Source of the DNA: Paenibacillus_AP thailandensis
GTDB lineage: Bacteria > Bacillota > Bacilli > Paenibacillales > Paenibacillaceae
Length of the DNA: 64,000 nt
Reading direction: 5' to 3'
Assembly (NCBI RefSeq): GCF_042685365.1
Contig: NZ_JBHUMY010000027.1
Span: 1-64,000, forward strand
Positions within the stretch are counted from its first letter, which is position 1. Every line of letters starts with the position of its first letter. Below the pieces are notes generated by a model that made no database searches, was not told the origin of the DNA, and saw nothing but the letters and a program-made list of their open reading frames with translations. Both the position numbers and the translations under genes were made by a program. This document shows, piece after piece, positions 49,429 to 59,315 of this stretch.

Positions 49429-50592
49429 GTGGAGTTTATTTTGGAATTGGCGATCATGATCGCCGCAACGAAGATTGCCGGCCACTTGTCGGTCCGGATC
49501 GGCCAGCCAGCCGTCCTCGGGGAGCTGATTGCGGGCATTTTATTCGGCCCCGCCGTATTCGGCCTGATTGACGCGGATTCGTCTTTTATTCATTATTTCG
49601 CGGAAATCGGCGTCCTGCTGCTAATGTTTGCTGCCGGACTGGAGACGGATCTGGATCAGCTGAGACGAAACTGGAAACCGGCGTTCGCCGTCGCCGTAGG
49701 CGGCATTATCGTGCCTTTTATCGGCGGTTACGCCGCTGCGGCGGCATTTGGCTTCGGACAAACGTACGCGCTCTTTTTCGGCGTATTGTTTTGCGCCACG
49801 TCGGTGAGCATCTCGGTGCAGGTGCTGAAGGAAATGAACCGGCTCGGCTCGCGGGAAGGGACGACGATACTCGGCGCCGCGGTCGTCGACGACGTGCTGG
49901 TCGTCGTTTTGCTTGCGGTGATGATGAGCATGCTTGGATCCGGCGAGCAAATATCGTTAGGATGGCTGATCGGGAAAAAAGTTCTGTTCTTTATCATCGT
50001 GGTGCTTGCCAGCATTTATCTCGTTCCGCTTGCGATGAAATGGCTGTCCAAGCTTAAAGTGACCGAACCGCTCATCGGGGTCGCGCTTGTCGTATGCTTC
50101 GGCTTTGCTTATTTCGCCGATTATATGGGAATGGCCGGCATTATCGGTTCGTTTGCCGCCGGCATCGCCATTTCGCAAACGCCGTTCCGCCATCAAGTGG
50201 AGCATAAGCTTGAGCCGATCACGTACGGCGTGTTCGTGCCCGTGTTTTTCGTCAGCATCGGCCTTAACGTCAGCTTTGAAGGGCTAGGCTCGCAACTCGG
50301 TTTCGTTATCGTCATTTCCGCGGTTGCCGTCGTCACCAAGCTGCTGGGCGGCGGATTAGGCGCAAGATTGACCGGCTTCGGCAGAAGGTCGTCGCTGGCG
50401 GTCGGCACGGGCATGATTTCCCGCGGGGAAGTGGCCCTTATTATCGCCTCGACGGGCCTTCAGGCCGGACTGCTGCTGGAGCAATATTTTACGTCGGTTA
50501 TCATTATGGTCATGGTTACGACGCTTGTCACGCCTCCGCTTCTGAAGGCGGTTTTCTCCCGGATGCCGGAGGAAGGCGTATCCCGGTCGTAA
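49429..50592 (+). CDS. CPA2-type cation/proton antiporter
   Basis: 387 aa from GTG 49429, which has GGAGAGGG five bases upstream; ATG 49414 is an alternative without a good site. About 12 helices. Family marks: IGQPAVLGELIAGILFGP, LLMFAAGLETDLDQLRRNWKPA, AAVVDDVLVVVLLA (DD ion-binding-type pair) and MISRGEVALIIASTGL. No TrkA-N domain is attached. Exchanges Na+ or K+ for H+. Confidence 0.88.
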   Translation: MEFILELAIMIAATKIAGHLSVRIGQPAVLGELIAGILFGPAVFGLIDADSSFIHYFAEIGVLLLMFAAGLETDLDQLRRNWKPAFAVAVGGIIVPFIGGYAAAAAFGFGQTYALFFGVLFCATSVSISVQVLKEMNRLGSREGTTILGAAVVDDVLVVVLLAVMMSMLGSGEQISLGWLIGKKVLFFIIVVLASIYLVPLAMKWLSKLKVTEPLIGVALVVCFGFAYFADYMGMAGIIGSFAAGIAISQTPFRHQVEHKLEPITYGVFVPVFFVSIGLNVSFEGLGSQLGFVIVISAVAVVTKLLGGGLGARLTGFGRRSSLAVGTGMISRGEVALIIASTGLQAGLLLEQYFTSVIIMVMVTTLVTPPLLKAVFSRMPEEGVSRS

Positions 50593-50707
50593 AGGGATGC
50601 TTCCCGGGTATGCCCGTGTCGCGCCGTACCGATTTGCGTTCGCTCTCCTTCTGAAGTTGTGCTATGCTTAAGAAATGAAAATGTCCATCAATGGGGGAAG
50701 ATGAGAA

Positions 50708-51838
50708 GTGGACTTACGCATGCAGTTTTTATCCTTTTTCGTCATTACGACGGACGGGGAGGACGGCGCGACGGGGAAGCGCTACAAGCATTATCAGACG
50801 CTGGAGGAAGACGATTACGAGGACAGCGAGCTGAAAAAGTTTCTCGACGGGGAGTTCGTTCGCATTCTGAAACGAAAGGCGGAGCGCAACCCGGCTACGG
50901 AATCGGCTCCGACAAAAATCGGACGCTTTATGGTCGAGCCGGGCTACGAGCTGTCGAGCAACCAGAACTATAATCTGTTCCAGCGGCTGCGGGAAGCGGA
51001 CACCAAGGAGCGGTTTGTCGGCATCGCCGACGAGCTCGTTCACATTTATATGGATACAAGCGCCGTCCGCGGCGGCGCGTTTATTATCGCCAGGGCGAAG
51101 CTGAATACGTATTTCGACGAGCCGTTCCTGTTTCTGCTCAAATGCGACTTCGAGCCGAAGATCGCCCGCATTGCCGACGAGCGAAGCCTGATCTCGCAGG
51201 TGGACAACGCCATCAGCTCGCGCAACATTAAATCGATTCAATATCCGCATATGCCCGAGGAAGGGACGCTCGAGCACTGGGAGCTGAAGATCCATCAGGC
51301 GTCGCACGCCCGTTACTTCGAAGATTTCTTGCGGTTCGTCGATTACGAGAAGCCGCTGCCGGTCGTCGTGAGCGAGCAAGTGATCGACATGGTCCAGCAA
51401 TATATGGAGGACAAATGGCAGGATACGGTCAGCACGGAGCGAAGCGAGGAAGAGAATGCGGTTGAGCTATGGGCGGCGAGCGAGAAGCGGGAAATTCAGG
51501 AATGGTGGCCGCAGGAGAAAGTGATGGAGGCGTCGGCGGCGCTTGTGGAGCAGAAGCCCGACTTGCCGTTTGGCTTTAAGTTAGGGGGCGTGACCGTTAA
51601 GGGGTTGCTTTCCGACTTTGGTCTCTCGATTCATCTGGCGAAACATAACGGCAAATATGTCGCGGTCATCGAAGGAGACGCCTTCCAATTCGACAAAGGC
51701 ATGTCGCCTGTTGAACTTCTGCAGCCGCCGGACTTGGCCGATTTGCTGCAGGTTATAGGAACGCGGGATGAGCGAGCCGACGACTTTGCTTTTGCCGAGA
51801 CGGCGGCCGCCTCTTCCGAAGACGACGTACCTTGGTGA
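50708..51838 (+). CDS. DUF3900 family protein
   Basis: 376 aa soluble acidic protein, similar throughout to the DUF3900 family of Bacillus and Paenibacillus: opening MQFLSFFVITTDGED, central YNLFQRLREADTKERFVGIADELVHIYMDTSA, and HASHARYFEDFLRFVDYE-type segment. GTG 50708 follows GGGGGAAG. No catalytic motif is apparent and function is unknown. Confidence 0.75.
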   Translation: MDLRMQFLSFFVITTDGEDGATGKRYKHYQTLEEDDYEDSELKKFLDGEFVRILKRKAERNPATESAPTKIGRFMVEPGYELSSNQNYNLFQRLREADTKERFVGIADELVHIYMDTSAVRGGAFIIARAKLNTYFDEPFLFLLKCDFEPKIARIADERSLISQVDNAISSRNIKSIQYPHMPEEGTLEHWELKIHQASHARYFEDFLRFVDYEKPLPVVVSEQVIDMVQQYMEDKWQDTVSTERSEEENAVELWAASEKREIQEWWPQEKVMEASAALVEQKPDLPFGFKLGGVTVKGLLSDFGLSIHLAKHNGKYVAVIEGDAFQFDKGMSPVELLQPPDLADLLQVIGTRDERADDFAFAETAAASSEDDVPW

Positions 51839-51867
51839 ACGATCGATTTCACGAAAGGATGATTCGT

Positions 51868-52227
51868 ATGGATAACGTATTGTTTATTGAAATCGGAATG
51901 GGGACCGATCTGCACGGGCAGAACATTACGAAAGCGGCCGTTCGCGCGGTGCAGAACGCGATCCGCCACAATTCGATGCCGGGATTGGTAGCTGTTTTGC
52001 CGGACGGCGATTTGAACAACATGAAGGTGCGAGTCAAGCTGGCTTTGCCGTGCGACCACGAACAATTGGACGTCGAGCGGGTGAAGGCCGTTCTGCCGTA
52101 CGGCACGGTAACGGTCGAGGTTCAGCAAGGCGGGATGCTGACGACCAGCGGGATTGTCCTGCCGGATAAAGAGGACAAAAACGATCTCATCTACGTAGCC
52201 GTTGCGTCCGTAGAGGTCGGGTATTAA
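51868..52227 (+). CDS. Lin0512 family protein
   Basis: 119 aa. It matches the Lin0512 family: LFIEIGMGTDLHGQNITKAAVRAVQNAI, then MKVRVKLALPCDHEQLDVERVK and GIVLPDKEDKNDLIYVAVASVEVGY. Small alpha/beta protein of unknown function. ATG 51868 is favoured (AAAGGATG seven bases before) over in-frame starts at 51832 and 51859. Confidence 0.82.
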   Translation: MDNVLFIEIGMGTDLHGQNITKAAVRAVQNAIRHNSMPGLVAVLPDGDLNNMKVRVKLALPCDHEQLDVERVKAVLPYGTVTVEVQQGGMLTTSGIVLPDKEDKNDLIYVAVASVEVGY

Positions 52228-52242
52228 AACCGTTCGTTTAGA

Positions 52243-52280
52243 AGACTTGTAATTGGGAACCATGTTACAAGTCTTTTTTT
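52243..52280 (+). terminator. Intrinsic terminator after the Lin0512 gene
   Basis: AGACTTGTAA (52243-52252) pairs perfectly with TTACAAGTCT (52265-52274), followed by a run of T to 52280. Confidence 0.92.
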
Positions 52281-52446
52281 CGTAACAGAAAGTTTAATTA
52301 GCTAAAACAAAAATGCGATCTGACTGTCTGTTCGGCATGAAAACTTGTCTCTAAACGCATTCATTCATTTTCGAGAGGCTTGGGTGGAGGTTTTCTTATT
52401 TTGACGGACAAGGATTAAAGTACAGCATCTAGGAGAAAGAACATCC

Positions 52447-53724
52447 ATGATTATTAACCTGATCGTATTCGTCATTTTAATCTTTTTTACGGCGTTTTTC
52501 GTCGCGACGGAATTTGCGCTGGTCAGGCTTCGCGCCAGCCGGGTGCGTCAAATGGTGAGCGAAGGGCGCAAAAACGCCAAGGCGGTGCAGCAGCTCGTCG
52601 ACCGGTTGGATAGTTACTTGTCCGCGACGCAGCTCGGCATTACGATCATGTCGCTCGGTATCGGCTGGCTCGGCGAGCCAACGGTCTCGAAACTGCTTGA
52701 GCCGTTGTTCGAAGAGATAGGCATTGCCGGCAGTACGGCGCACATCATTTCGTTTATTGTGTCGTTTGCGTTAGTGACTTACTTGGAAGTGGTGCTGGGC
52801 GAGCTTGCACCCAAAACGATCGCGATCGTAAAACCGGAACGGATTGCGCTGCTGACTGCTCCGTTTATGGTATGGTTTCATAAAATCGCCTATCCGTTTA
52901 TTTGGCTGTTAAACGGCTCGGCGAACAAGCTGGTCGGGTTGTTCGGCTTAAAGCCCGCCAAGGAGCATGAAGCGGCATCGGAGGAAGAGATCCGGCTGCT
53001 GTTGTCCGAAAGCTACGGCAGCGGCAAAATCAACCGGGCCGAATATGCGTATGTTAACCGCGTGTTCGAATTCGATGACCGCCTGGCGAGGGAAATTATG
53101 GTTCCCCGTACGGACATGGTCTGCTTGTATACGAACAAGCCGAAAGAAGAGAACATCGAAACCGTTCTGGCGGAGAAATATACGAGATTTCCGGTTGCTT
53201 CAGGTTCCAAGGACAATATCGTCGGCATCATCAACACGAAGCAGCTGTTTTACCATTACGCGAAAAACGGCGGGGCGGACGTCCGTTCCATCATGCAGCC
53301 GGTCATGGCCGTCCCGGAAGTGCTGCCGATCAAGCTGCTGCTGCGCAGAATGCAGACGGAGCGGGTGCATATGGTTATTTTGCTGGATGAATACGGCGGT
53401 ACGTCCGGCTTGGTGACGATCGAAGATATCGTTGAAGAAATCGTGGGCGAAATTCGCGACGAATTCGATACCGACGAAGCGATCCCATTCGAGAAACTGG
53501 CTGACAACCGTTATGCGATGGACGGTAAACTGCTGCTTCGCGATCTTCACCGTTGGACAGGCATCGAACTCGAAGGCGAGGAGATCGATACGATCGGGGG
53601 GTGGCTCGCGAGTCAAAATCCCGATCTGGAAGAAGGACAGGAATGGCCGTACGATAACCTTACGTTTATAGTGCGCGAGAAAGATCATCTCCGCATCAGA
53701 CGTCTGGAGATCACCGTCCGCTAG
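52447..53724 (+). CDS. CNNM/CorC-type membrane protein (hemolysin C-like, DUF21-CBS)
   Basis: 425 aa. DUF21 membrane domain with four helices (residues 1-190; ATQLGITIMSLGIGWLGEPTV), a pair of CBS domains (IMVPRTDMVCLYTNK, then ILLDEYGGTSGLVTIEDIVEEIVGE), and a C-terminal CorC_HlyC domain. Relatives export or regulate Mg2+ (MpfA). The hemolysin label is historical. ATG 52447 follows AGGAGAAAG. Nothing clearly riboswitch-like was recognised in the 166 bases after the preceding terminator. Confidence 0.9.
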   Translation: MIINLIVFVILIFFTAFFVATEFALVRLRASRVRQMVSEGRKNAKAVQQLVDRLDSYLSATQLGITIMSLGIGWLGEPTVSKLLEPLFEEIGIAGSTAHIISFIVSFALVTYLEVVLGELAPKTIAIVKPERIALLTAPFMVWFHKIAYPFIWLLNGSANKLVGLFGLKPAKEHEAASEEEIRLLLSESYGSGKINRAEYAYVNRVFEFDDRLAREIMVPRTDMVCLYTNKPKEENIETVLAEKYTRFPVASGSKDNIVGIINTKQLFYHYAKNGGADVRSIMQPVMAVPEVLPIKLLLRRMQTERVHMVILLDEYGGTSGLVTIEDIVEEIVGEIRDEFDTDEAIPFEKLADNRYAMDGKLLLRDLHRWTGIELEGEEIDTIGGWLASQNPDLEEGQEWPYDNLTFIVREKDHLRIRRLEITVR

Positions 53725-53803
53725 AGCCTGGACATGAGTCCTCCGATTTGTACATATACATAAGTAACGCGGGACAAGAAACCTTAAGGCAGGTGGACGT
53801 TCA

Positions 53804-54592
53804 GTGGCGGAGCTGTGGAATGCGATCTGGATGGGCATTATCGAAGGGCTTACGGAATTTTTGCCGGTATCTTCGACGGGGCATCTTATCTTGCTGGGAG
53901 AGCTGCTCTCGTTTACCGGCGACAGGGCGAAGACGTTTGAGGTCGTCGTCCAGTTCGGAGCGGTGCTTGCCGTTCTGGTGCTGTACCGGAGCCGTTTCGC
54001 CAGCCTGCTTCGATTCCGGATTCAGCCGAAAGCCGGATTGAACGCCTTTCATATTATGCTGGCGATGGCGCCTGCCGGAGCCGCGGGCGTACTGCTGCAC
54101 GGCGTGATCAAGCAGTATTTGTTCAGCCCGGCGACCGTGCTGATCGGGCTTGTCGCCGGAGGCCTGTTTATGATTGCAGCCGAGCGGGCTAACGTGAAGA
54201 CGAGGGCGGAAAGCCTTGACGATATAACGTACAAGCAGGCGTTTGCGATCGGGCTGTTCCAGGTGCTGGCGTTATGGCCCGGTTTCTCGCGCTCAGGCTC
54301 GACCATCTCCGGAGGGATGCTGTCGGGAGCGAGCCAGAAGGCGGCCGCCGAATTTACGTTTATCGTATCCGTCCCGATGATGGCCGGAGCCAGCGGCGTC
54401 GATCTGATCAAAAGCCGCGAGTTTCTGACGATGTCGGATTTGCCCCTCTTTCTGATCGGGCTGTCGGCCGCTTTTATCGTGGCGACGATCGCGTGCGTTA
54501 CCTTCATCAACTTAATCAAAAAACTGCGGTTAACCTGGTTTGCTTATTACCGGTTTGCGCTAGCGGCCCTGTTCGCTTGGATCATCTGGTAG
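53804..54592 (+). CDS. uppP: Undecaprenyl-diphosphate phosphatase
   Basis: 262 aa, about eight helices, BacA family. Signature (E/Q)-rich motif GIIEGLTEFLPVSSTGHL and the phosphate-binding PGFSRSGSTISGG are both intact. Recycles the C55 lipid carrier for cell wall synthesis and confers bacitracin tolerance. GTG 53804 with AGGTGG upstream. Confidence 0.95.
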   Translation: MAELWNAIWMGIIEGLTEFLPVSSTGHLILLGELLSFTGDRAKTFEVVVQFGAVLAVLVLYRSRFASLLRFRIQPKAGLNAFHIMLAMAPAGAAGVLLHGVIKQYLFSPATVLIGLVAGGLFMIAAERANVKTRAESLDDITYKQAFAIGLFQVLALWPGFSRSGSTISGGMLSGASQKAAAEFTFIVSVPMMAGASGVDLIKSREFLTMSDLPLFLIGLSAAFIVATIACVTFINLIKKLRLTWFAYYRFALAALFAWIIW

Positions 54593-54676
54593 GGGAGTCG
54601 TCTTCGGTCGCCGCCGGAGCTTGAAGTCGGGCAATCCATTTAAGATTGAGGAGACTGTCGGCCGGCAGAGGCTAAC

Positions 54677-54719
54677 GCGAAGAAGACAGTCCGGCCTAAC
54701 GCCGGACTGTCTTCTTCGC
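54677..54719. terminator. Perfect 19-bp hairpin between convergent genes
   Basis: Bases 54677-54695 are exactly complementary to 54701-54719 around the loop CTAAC. No T run follows on either strand, but the position between two converging genes suggests a bidirectional terminator. Confidence 0.7.
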
Positions 54720-54734
54720 AATTGGTTTCGATTG

Positions 54735-56150
54735 TCAAATCAGCAGCATTGCCGCTATCGTTGTGACGACTAGCCCGATCACCACCGGCTTTAAATTGCG
54801 GCGGGCCAGCTCGAACGGACTGACGCCGCATATGGCGGCAGCGGGGATAAGCGCCCACGGCACCAGCGTTCCGCCGCCGACCCATATGGCCGCAATCTGG
54901 CCGAGTGCCGTCAACGTCGCCAAGCCGTGTCCGATCGCGCCAGCGAACAGCGCCGCTACGGAGCCCGCCAGCGATATGCCGGAGAAGCCGGAGCCGTCGA
55001 GGCCCGTTACGGCGCCTACCGCCGACAGCGTCACTGCGCCGACGAAGCCGTTCACCGGCACGGCGTGCGCAAGGGCGTAACCCAGATCGTTTACGATGCC
55101 CGCGGAGCCTTCCGGCAGTGTATCCCCGAATATGGCGCCGAAGCCCGAGTCTCCCAAATAAAAGAAAGCGGCAATGGGGATGACGGGTCCAAATACTTTA
55201 AATCCAAACAAAAAACCGTCGATAAGGTAAGACGTCGTTTTTTCCAGTCCTTTGCCGCGGTGGGCCAACATCGTGATCGCTATAAGGATAAGAAGAGCCG
55301 TTCCGCCTACGAGTGCGGTAGCCTCGCCGCCTTGCAAATTCAGAACGAACATAGCCGCCACGTCGGCGGCAAAGGCAACGGGTATGACAGCCGCCAGCAC
55401 CCGCTTCGCCGCGGGCGACAAGGCGCTGCGCTCTCCCGCGCCTCCGTCGTCCTCTTGCCTGACGGACCCGTCCGCAGCGGTTGCGATAAGCCCGTCGCGC
55501 CATTTGCCGCGTTTAATATCATGGCGCATGAACAGATAAGCCGCCGCCGTGGTCGCGACTCCCATAATGGCGACAAGCGGAATGCTGGCTTGCATGACGT
55601 CCGAGACGGGCAGTCCGGCCGCGTCGGCGGTCAGCTTCGGAGCGCCTTGAATGATGTAATCCCCGGAGAGCGCAATGCCGTGGCCGAACAGATTCATGGC
55701 CATGGCTGCGCCTAACGCCGGCAGCCCGACCCGGATGGCAACCGGAAGCAGAACGGCCCCGATAAGCGCGACGGCCGGCGATGGCCAAAAAAACCAAGAG
55801 GTCACGAGCATGATGACCCCGATGCCCCAAAAAGCCAGGCTTGGGGTGCGGAGCAGGCCGGCGAGCGGCGAAATCATGGTCTCGTTGATGCCGGTCCGGA
55901 TCAACACCCGGCTCATCGCCACGATAATGGAAATAATGAGAATCGTCCCGAGCAGTTCTGTAATGGCATAAATGAAACTGTTGAAAATGCCGCTGACCGA
56001 GCCGCTGACCGTTTGCGTCGACAAAAGGCCGATGACGAAAATACCGACGATACAAAGCAGAGACGTATCTTTGCGCATGACCATAAATCCGATGATAAGG
56101 ACGATAAAAGCGAGGTATGCGTAATGAAGTCCGGTCAGTTCAACCTCCAT
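54735..56150 (-). CDS. Multi-pass transporter of the ion-transporter (DcuC/CitM-like) type
   Basis: 471 aa, about 12 helices in two halves. Each half has a proline/glycine-rich re-entrant-like segment (VIMLVTSWFFWPSPAVALIGAV; LGQIAAIWVGGGTLVPWALI) as in IT-superfamily carboxylate or anion carriers. A soluble acidic loop (about residues 225-245, RQEDDGGAGERS) separates the halves. ATG 56150 is chosen with AAAGGGTGA upstream; TTG 56156 is too close to that site. Substrate not predictable. Confidence 0.6.
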   Translation of the reverse strand: MEVELTGLHYAYLAFIVLIIGFMVMRKDTSLLCIVGIFVIGLLSTQTVSGSVSGIFNSFIYAITELLGTILIISIIVAMSRVLIRTGINETMISPLAGLLRTPSLAFWGIGVIMLVTSWFFWPSPAVALIGAVLLPVAIRVGLPALGAAMAMNLFGHGIALSGDYIIQGAPKLTADAAGLPVSDVMQASIPLVAIMGVATTAAAYLFMRHDIKRGKWRDGLIATAADGSVRQEDDGGAGERSALSPAAKRVLAAVIPVAFAADVAAMFVLNLQGGEATALVGGTALLILIAITMLAHRGKGLEKTTSYLIDGFLFGFKVFGPVIPIAAFFYLGDSGFGAIFGDTLPEGSAGIVNDLGYALAHAVPVNGFVGAVTLSAVGAVTGLDGSGFSGISLAGSVAALFAGAIGHGLATLTALGQIAAIWVGGGTLVPWALIPAAAICGVSPFELARRNLKPVVIGLVVTTIAAMLLI

Positions 56151-56349
56151 AAACAATCACCCTTTCGCGGCTGGCGTCCGGCCGGGCAGGCGGGCTAACG
56201 TTCCGCTTCCGCCGAATCGTAATATAATGTATGTCTCGCCTGCGGGCTTCATGTCGTTTAATGGGTCTGCTTGTCTGCTTTCGTCGATAGCGGTTGCAAC
56301 AGGCGAAACGGCTATGTTTTAATGGAAGGAGATTAAAGGAAAGGGTCGA

Positions 56350-56634
56350 TTGGCAGTGTTGAATGTGAAAATATTGGACGCCGGCATGTCTTATACCGAA
56401 GAAGACGGCTACGTTGGCAAAGTGCAATTTGAAGTGGAGGGAGACTCCGGCGGCTATGAAATAACGCTTCAAAGCAAACGGGGCAAAGATTGGGGCTACG
56501 GATTGTTTTTCCTGAAAGATTCCGGAGACGAAGAGAAGCTTCTGGCATTGGAGGAAAGGCTGGAGGAAGACGACGAGCTTTTCGATTATTTGGTGGAAAC
56601 GGCGAAAGCGGAGCTCCCGGAACGGAAGGATTGA
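56350..56634 (+). CDS. Small acidic protein, unknown function
   Basis: 94 aa starting at TTG 56350 after GGAAAGGG. It is rich in Glu, Asp and Lys, has a central VQFEVEGDSGGYEITLQSKRGKDWGYGLFFL beta-rich part and an acidic C-terminal helix. No membrane segment or signal. A terminator follows. No family recognised. Codon use fits the neighbours, so it is likely a real gene. Confidence 0.62.
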   Translation: MAVLNVKILDAGMSYTEEDGYVGKVQFEVEGDSGGYEITLQSKRGKDWGYGLFFLKDSGDEEKLLALEERLEEDDELFDYLVETAKAELPERKD

Positions 56635-56734
56635 GCCTTCGCGCCGTAGGCCGAGCCGAACCGGCTTCGTCGTCCGCTTTGAAGGACAAGCCAATTCGCC
56701 GAGAGAGATAAGCGAATACGAGAGAAATAAAGAA

Positions 56735-56764
56735 GCCGGGAACTTAAGCTTCCCGGCGTTTTTT
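56735..56764 (+). terminator. Intrinsic terminator after the 94-aa gene
   Basis: GCCGGGAA (56735-56742) pairs with TTCCCGGC (56750-56757), then G and six T residues (56759-56764). It also lies near the 3' end of the convergent dedA-like gene. Confidence 0.85.
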
Positions 56765-56802
56765 GTCGCGCGGATATGTTCCGTCTGTTACTCGTCCGAC
56801 CG

Positions 56803-57429
56803 TTACATATCGCGGTGAACCGTATTTTCCGAGCGCTGCTTTCTTCCTCTGCTTGCGCGGATAACGACGACCGCAACGGCAGCCAGAACGAGCGCGATGA
56901 CGATATACACCCCGTATTCGTAAATCATGTCTCCGATTTGCCGCAAGTTGTCGCCTACCAGCGCCCCAATCACGAAATAAAGAAGCGTCCATACGAAAGC
57001 GGACGGGTAGGCGTACAGCGCGAATTTGCCGAAAGGCGTCTTGTTCGTGCCGATCACCATCGGCATGGCATGCCGGACGAAAGGAAGAAGCAGACCCAGG
57101 CCGACCGCATACCCGCCGAATCGTTCGATTAACCGCTCGGCTTGCGCGACGAATTTCTGCATGTTCTGCTTGCGGTTGAACCATTCGAACAGCTTGCTGC
57201 CCGCGAACCGTCCGATGCTGTAATTGAATGTCATGGCCGAGCAAATGCCGAGCCAGGTGCTGATAAAAGCGGGTACGGGAGCAAGCAGTCCCGCCGCGGC
57301 CAGCGCGCCGCCCGTCATGACAACCACTTCGTTCGGTATAGGCAAGCCGATAAGGCCAAGGCATAATACGACGAATAAAGCCGCATAACCGATTGTATCG
57401 ATAACGGTAAGCAAAAATTCATACCCCAC
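56803..57429 (-). CDS. DedA family membrane protein
   Basis: 208 aa. VTT/SNARE-associated (DedA) domain: GLIGLPIPNEVVVMTGGAL (pore-type acidic Glu) and the second half GLLLPFVRHAMPMVIGTNKTPFGKF with the FxR-type Arg. DedA-family proteins flip undecaprenyl phosphate or phosphatidylethanolamine. GTG start at 57429 with AAAGGATG upstream on the minus strand. Confidence 0.9.
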   Translation of the reverse strand: MGYEFLLTVIDTIGYAALFVVLCLGLIGLPIPNEVVVMTGGALAAAGLLAPVPAFISTWLGICSAMTFNYSIGRFAGSKLFEWFNRKQNMQKFVAQAERLIERFGGYAVGLGLLLPFVRHAMPMVIGTNKTPFGKFALYAYPSAFVWTLLYFVIGALVGDNLRQIGDMIYEYGVYIVIALVLAAVAVVVIRASRGRKQRSENTVHRDM

Positions 57430-57654
57430 AAGGGATCATCCTTTGTTTAAAAAATTGCTTTTACTTAAAAAAGCGACGTCAATCTTTAGACTATCACATT
57501 TCGCGGCCGCTTGACAGTCCAGGTTCGAGGCCCGCTGTCTTGAACAAAGGACGTGCACCCTTCGCGGCTTCCGGCTTTCGGGGAAAGCCGGCTGCAAATT
57601 TGTTCCGAATCGAAATAAGGATAAGATTGACCAAGCCTCGGAAAGGAATCTGGA

Positions 57655-59072
57655 ATGAAGACGAAAGCATTCGAAGACAAGCCGACGAAGCGCGGAATGG
57701 TTATGGTTGCGCTTTGCGCGGCGACTTTTCTGGCGGCTATTGAAGGCACGATCGTAAGCACCGCCATGCCCGCGATCACTAGCGAGCTTCACGGCATCCG
57801 GCAGTACAGCTGGATCGTTTCCCTCTATTTGCTTACAAGCGTCATCAGCACGCCGATTTACGGGAAATTGGCGGATTTGTACGGAAGAAAGCGTATTTTC
57901 ATCGCAGGCGCTTCCATTTTTTTGCTCGGCTCGGCTCTATCGGGAGCGGCCGGTTCGATGGAGCAGTTAATCGTCTACCGGGCGGTTCAAGGGCTTGGCG
58001 CTGGCGCTCTTGCCACGATCCCGTTTACGATCATCGGCGATCTGTATCCGTACGACAAAATGGCCAAAGTGCAGGGGTGGATGTCCAGCATCTGGGGAAT
58101 CGCGGGCATTTCCGGCCCGCTCGTCGGCGGTCTGCTGGTGGACTACGTATCGTGGCGATCGATTTTTTATTTGATTTGCCTGTCGGGGGAGTGGCGATCG
58201 CGCTGCTCGCTTTCTCGCTGCGGGAGAAGTTCGAGAAGAAGAAGCCGCATATCGATTATCCGGGAGCGGCCGCGTTTGCGGTCGGGATGTTCAGCTTGTT
58301 GTACGCGCTTGAACTGCTGCATGGGGGAGACGGCTCCTTGAACATTCCTCTTCTGGCAGTGTTGTTCGGAGCGGCCGCCGTTTCGCTTGTCTTGTTCGCC
58401 GCCATCGAGCGGCGTTCGCCGGAGCCGATCATTCCGCTGAAGCTGTTCCGGATCCGTACCATTTGGATGGCTAACCTGGACAGCTTTATCATCAGCGTCG
58501 TAACCGTCGTCATTATTTTTTATTTGCCGCTTTGGATACAAGGCGCCTACGGCGCGACGGCCACCTTCTCGGGATTCGCGATGATTCCGTTATCCGTCGG
58601 CTGGCCGCTCGGCTCGATCGTTGCCGGCAACTTGATAGCCAAATACGGCATGCGCCGCATCTCGATGACCGGCGGATTGTTTCTGATCGCGGGAAGCCTG
58701 GGCTTCACCTTCATGGATACGGATGCTCCTATCGCCTTGCTGATGGCGTGCACCTTCCTGTGCGGCATGGCTTTCGGTTTGTCGCTTACTTCGTTTACGG
58801 TGGCCGTTCAGTCCTCCGTCGGGCGGGAAATCCGCGGCGCGGCGGTCGCGAGCAACAACTTTATCCGCAACTTCGGCCAGACGGCCGGCATTGCCGCATT
58901 CAGCCTGCTTCTGAACACGGGGGCTGCCGACGCGATTGATCCGGAACTGCTTGCATCCAGCCTGCATACGATATTCATTATTCTTGTCATTCTTGCCGCC
59001 GCTTCCTGGCTCGTTACGCTGGGGCTGCCCAAGCAAACCGCTCCAACATCCGAGAAGACGCCGGCGCTATAG
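57655..59072 (+). pseudogene. MFS multidrug exporter (DHA2/EmrB-type), frameshifted
   Basis: ATG 57655 opens a 14-helix-type drug/proton antiporter with motif A GKLADLYGRKRIF and motif C GIAGISGPLVGGLL. After VSWRSIFYL the frame loses similarity, while the next + frame resumes with DLPVGGVAIALL, the standard continuation, and runs to 59072. A single missing base near 58172-58180 (tatttgatttgcc) accounts for it. Joined length is about 472 residues, normal for the family. A real frameshift or a sequencing error in a T-rich stretch. Confidence 0.82.
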
Positions 59073-59111
59073 GCCGGCACGCTCGGCCGGGCGTTGTTTC
59101 TTGCGGAACTG

Positions 59112-59152
59112 AAGGCTCCGAACCCGCCTTTAAACGGGGACGGAGCCTTTAT
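59112..59152 (+). terminator. Intrinsic terminator after the MFS gene
   Basis: AAGGCTCCG (59112-59120) and CCCG pair with CGGG and CGGAGCCTT (59141-59149), followed by TATTT. The rest of the gap to 59399 is AT-rich and holds the hairpin described at 59316. Confidence 0.8.
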
Positions 59153-59315
59153 TTGGCTATATAAATCTTTAATGTTAATTTATGGATTGATTTATAGTGC
59201 AACTTTTTACCTGTTTCCGCGTCTAACTAATGTCTGTCTCCAATCGTACTATTTTCCCACATAAGAATTTACAAGTTTCCCTGGATTCCCGGAAATATAA
59301 ATTCTTATTGGCATG

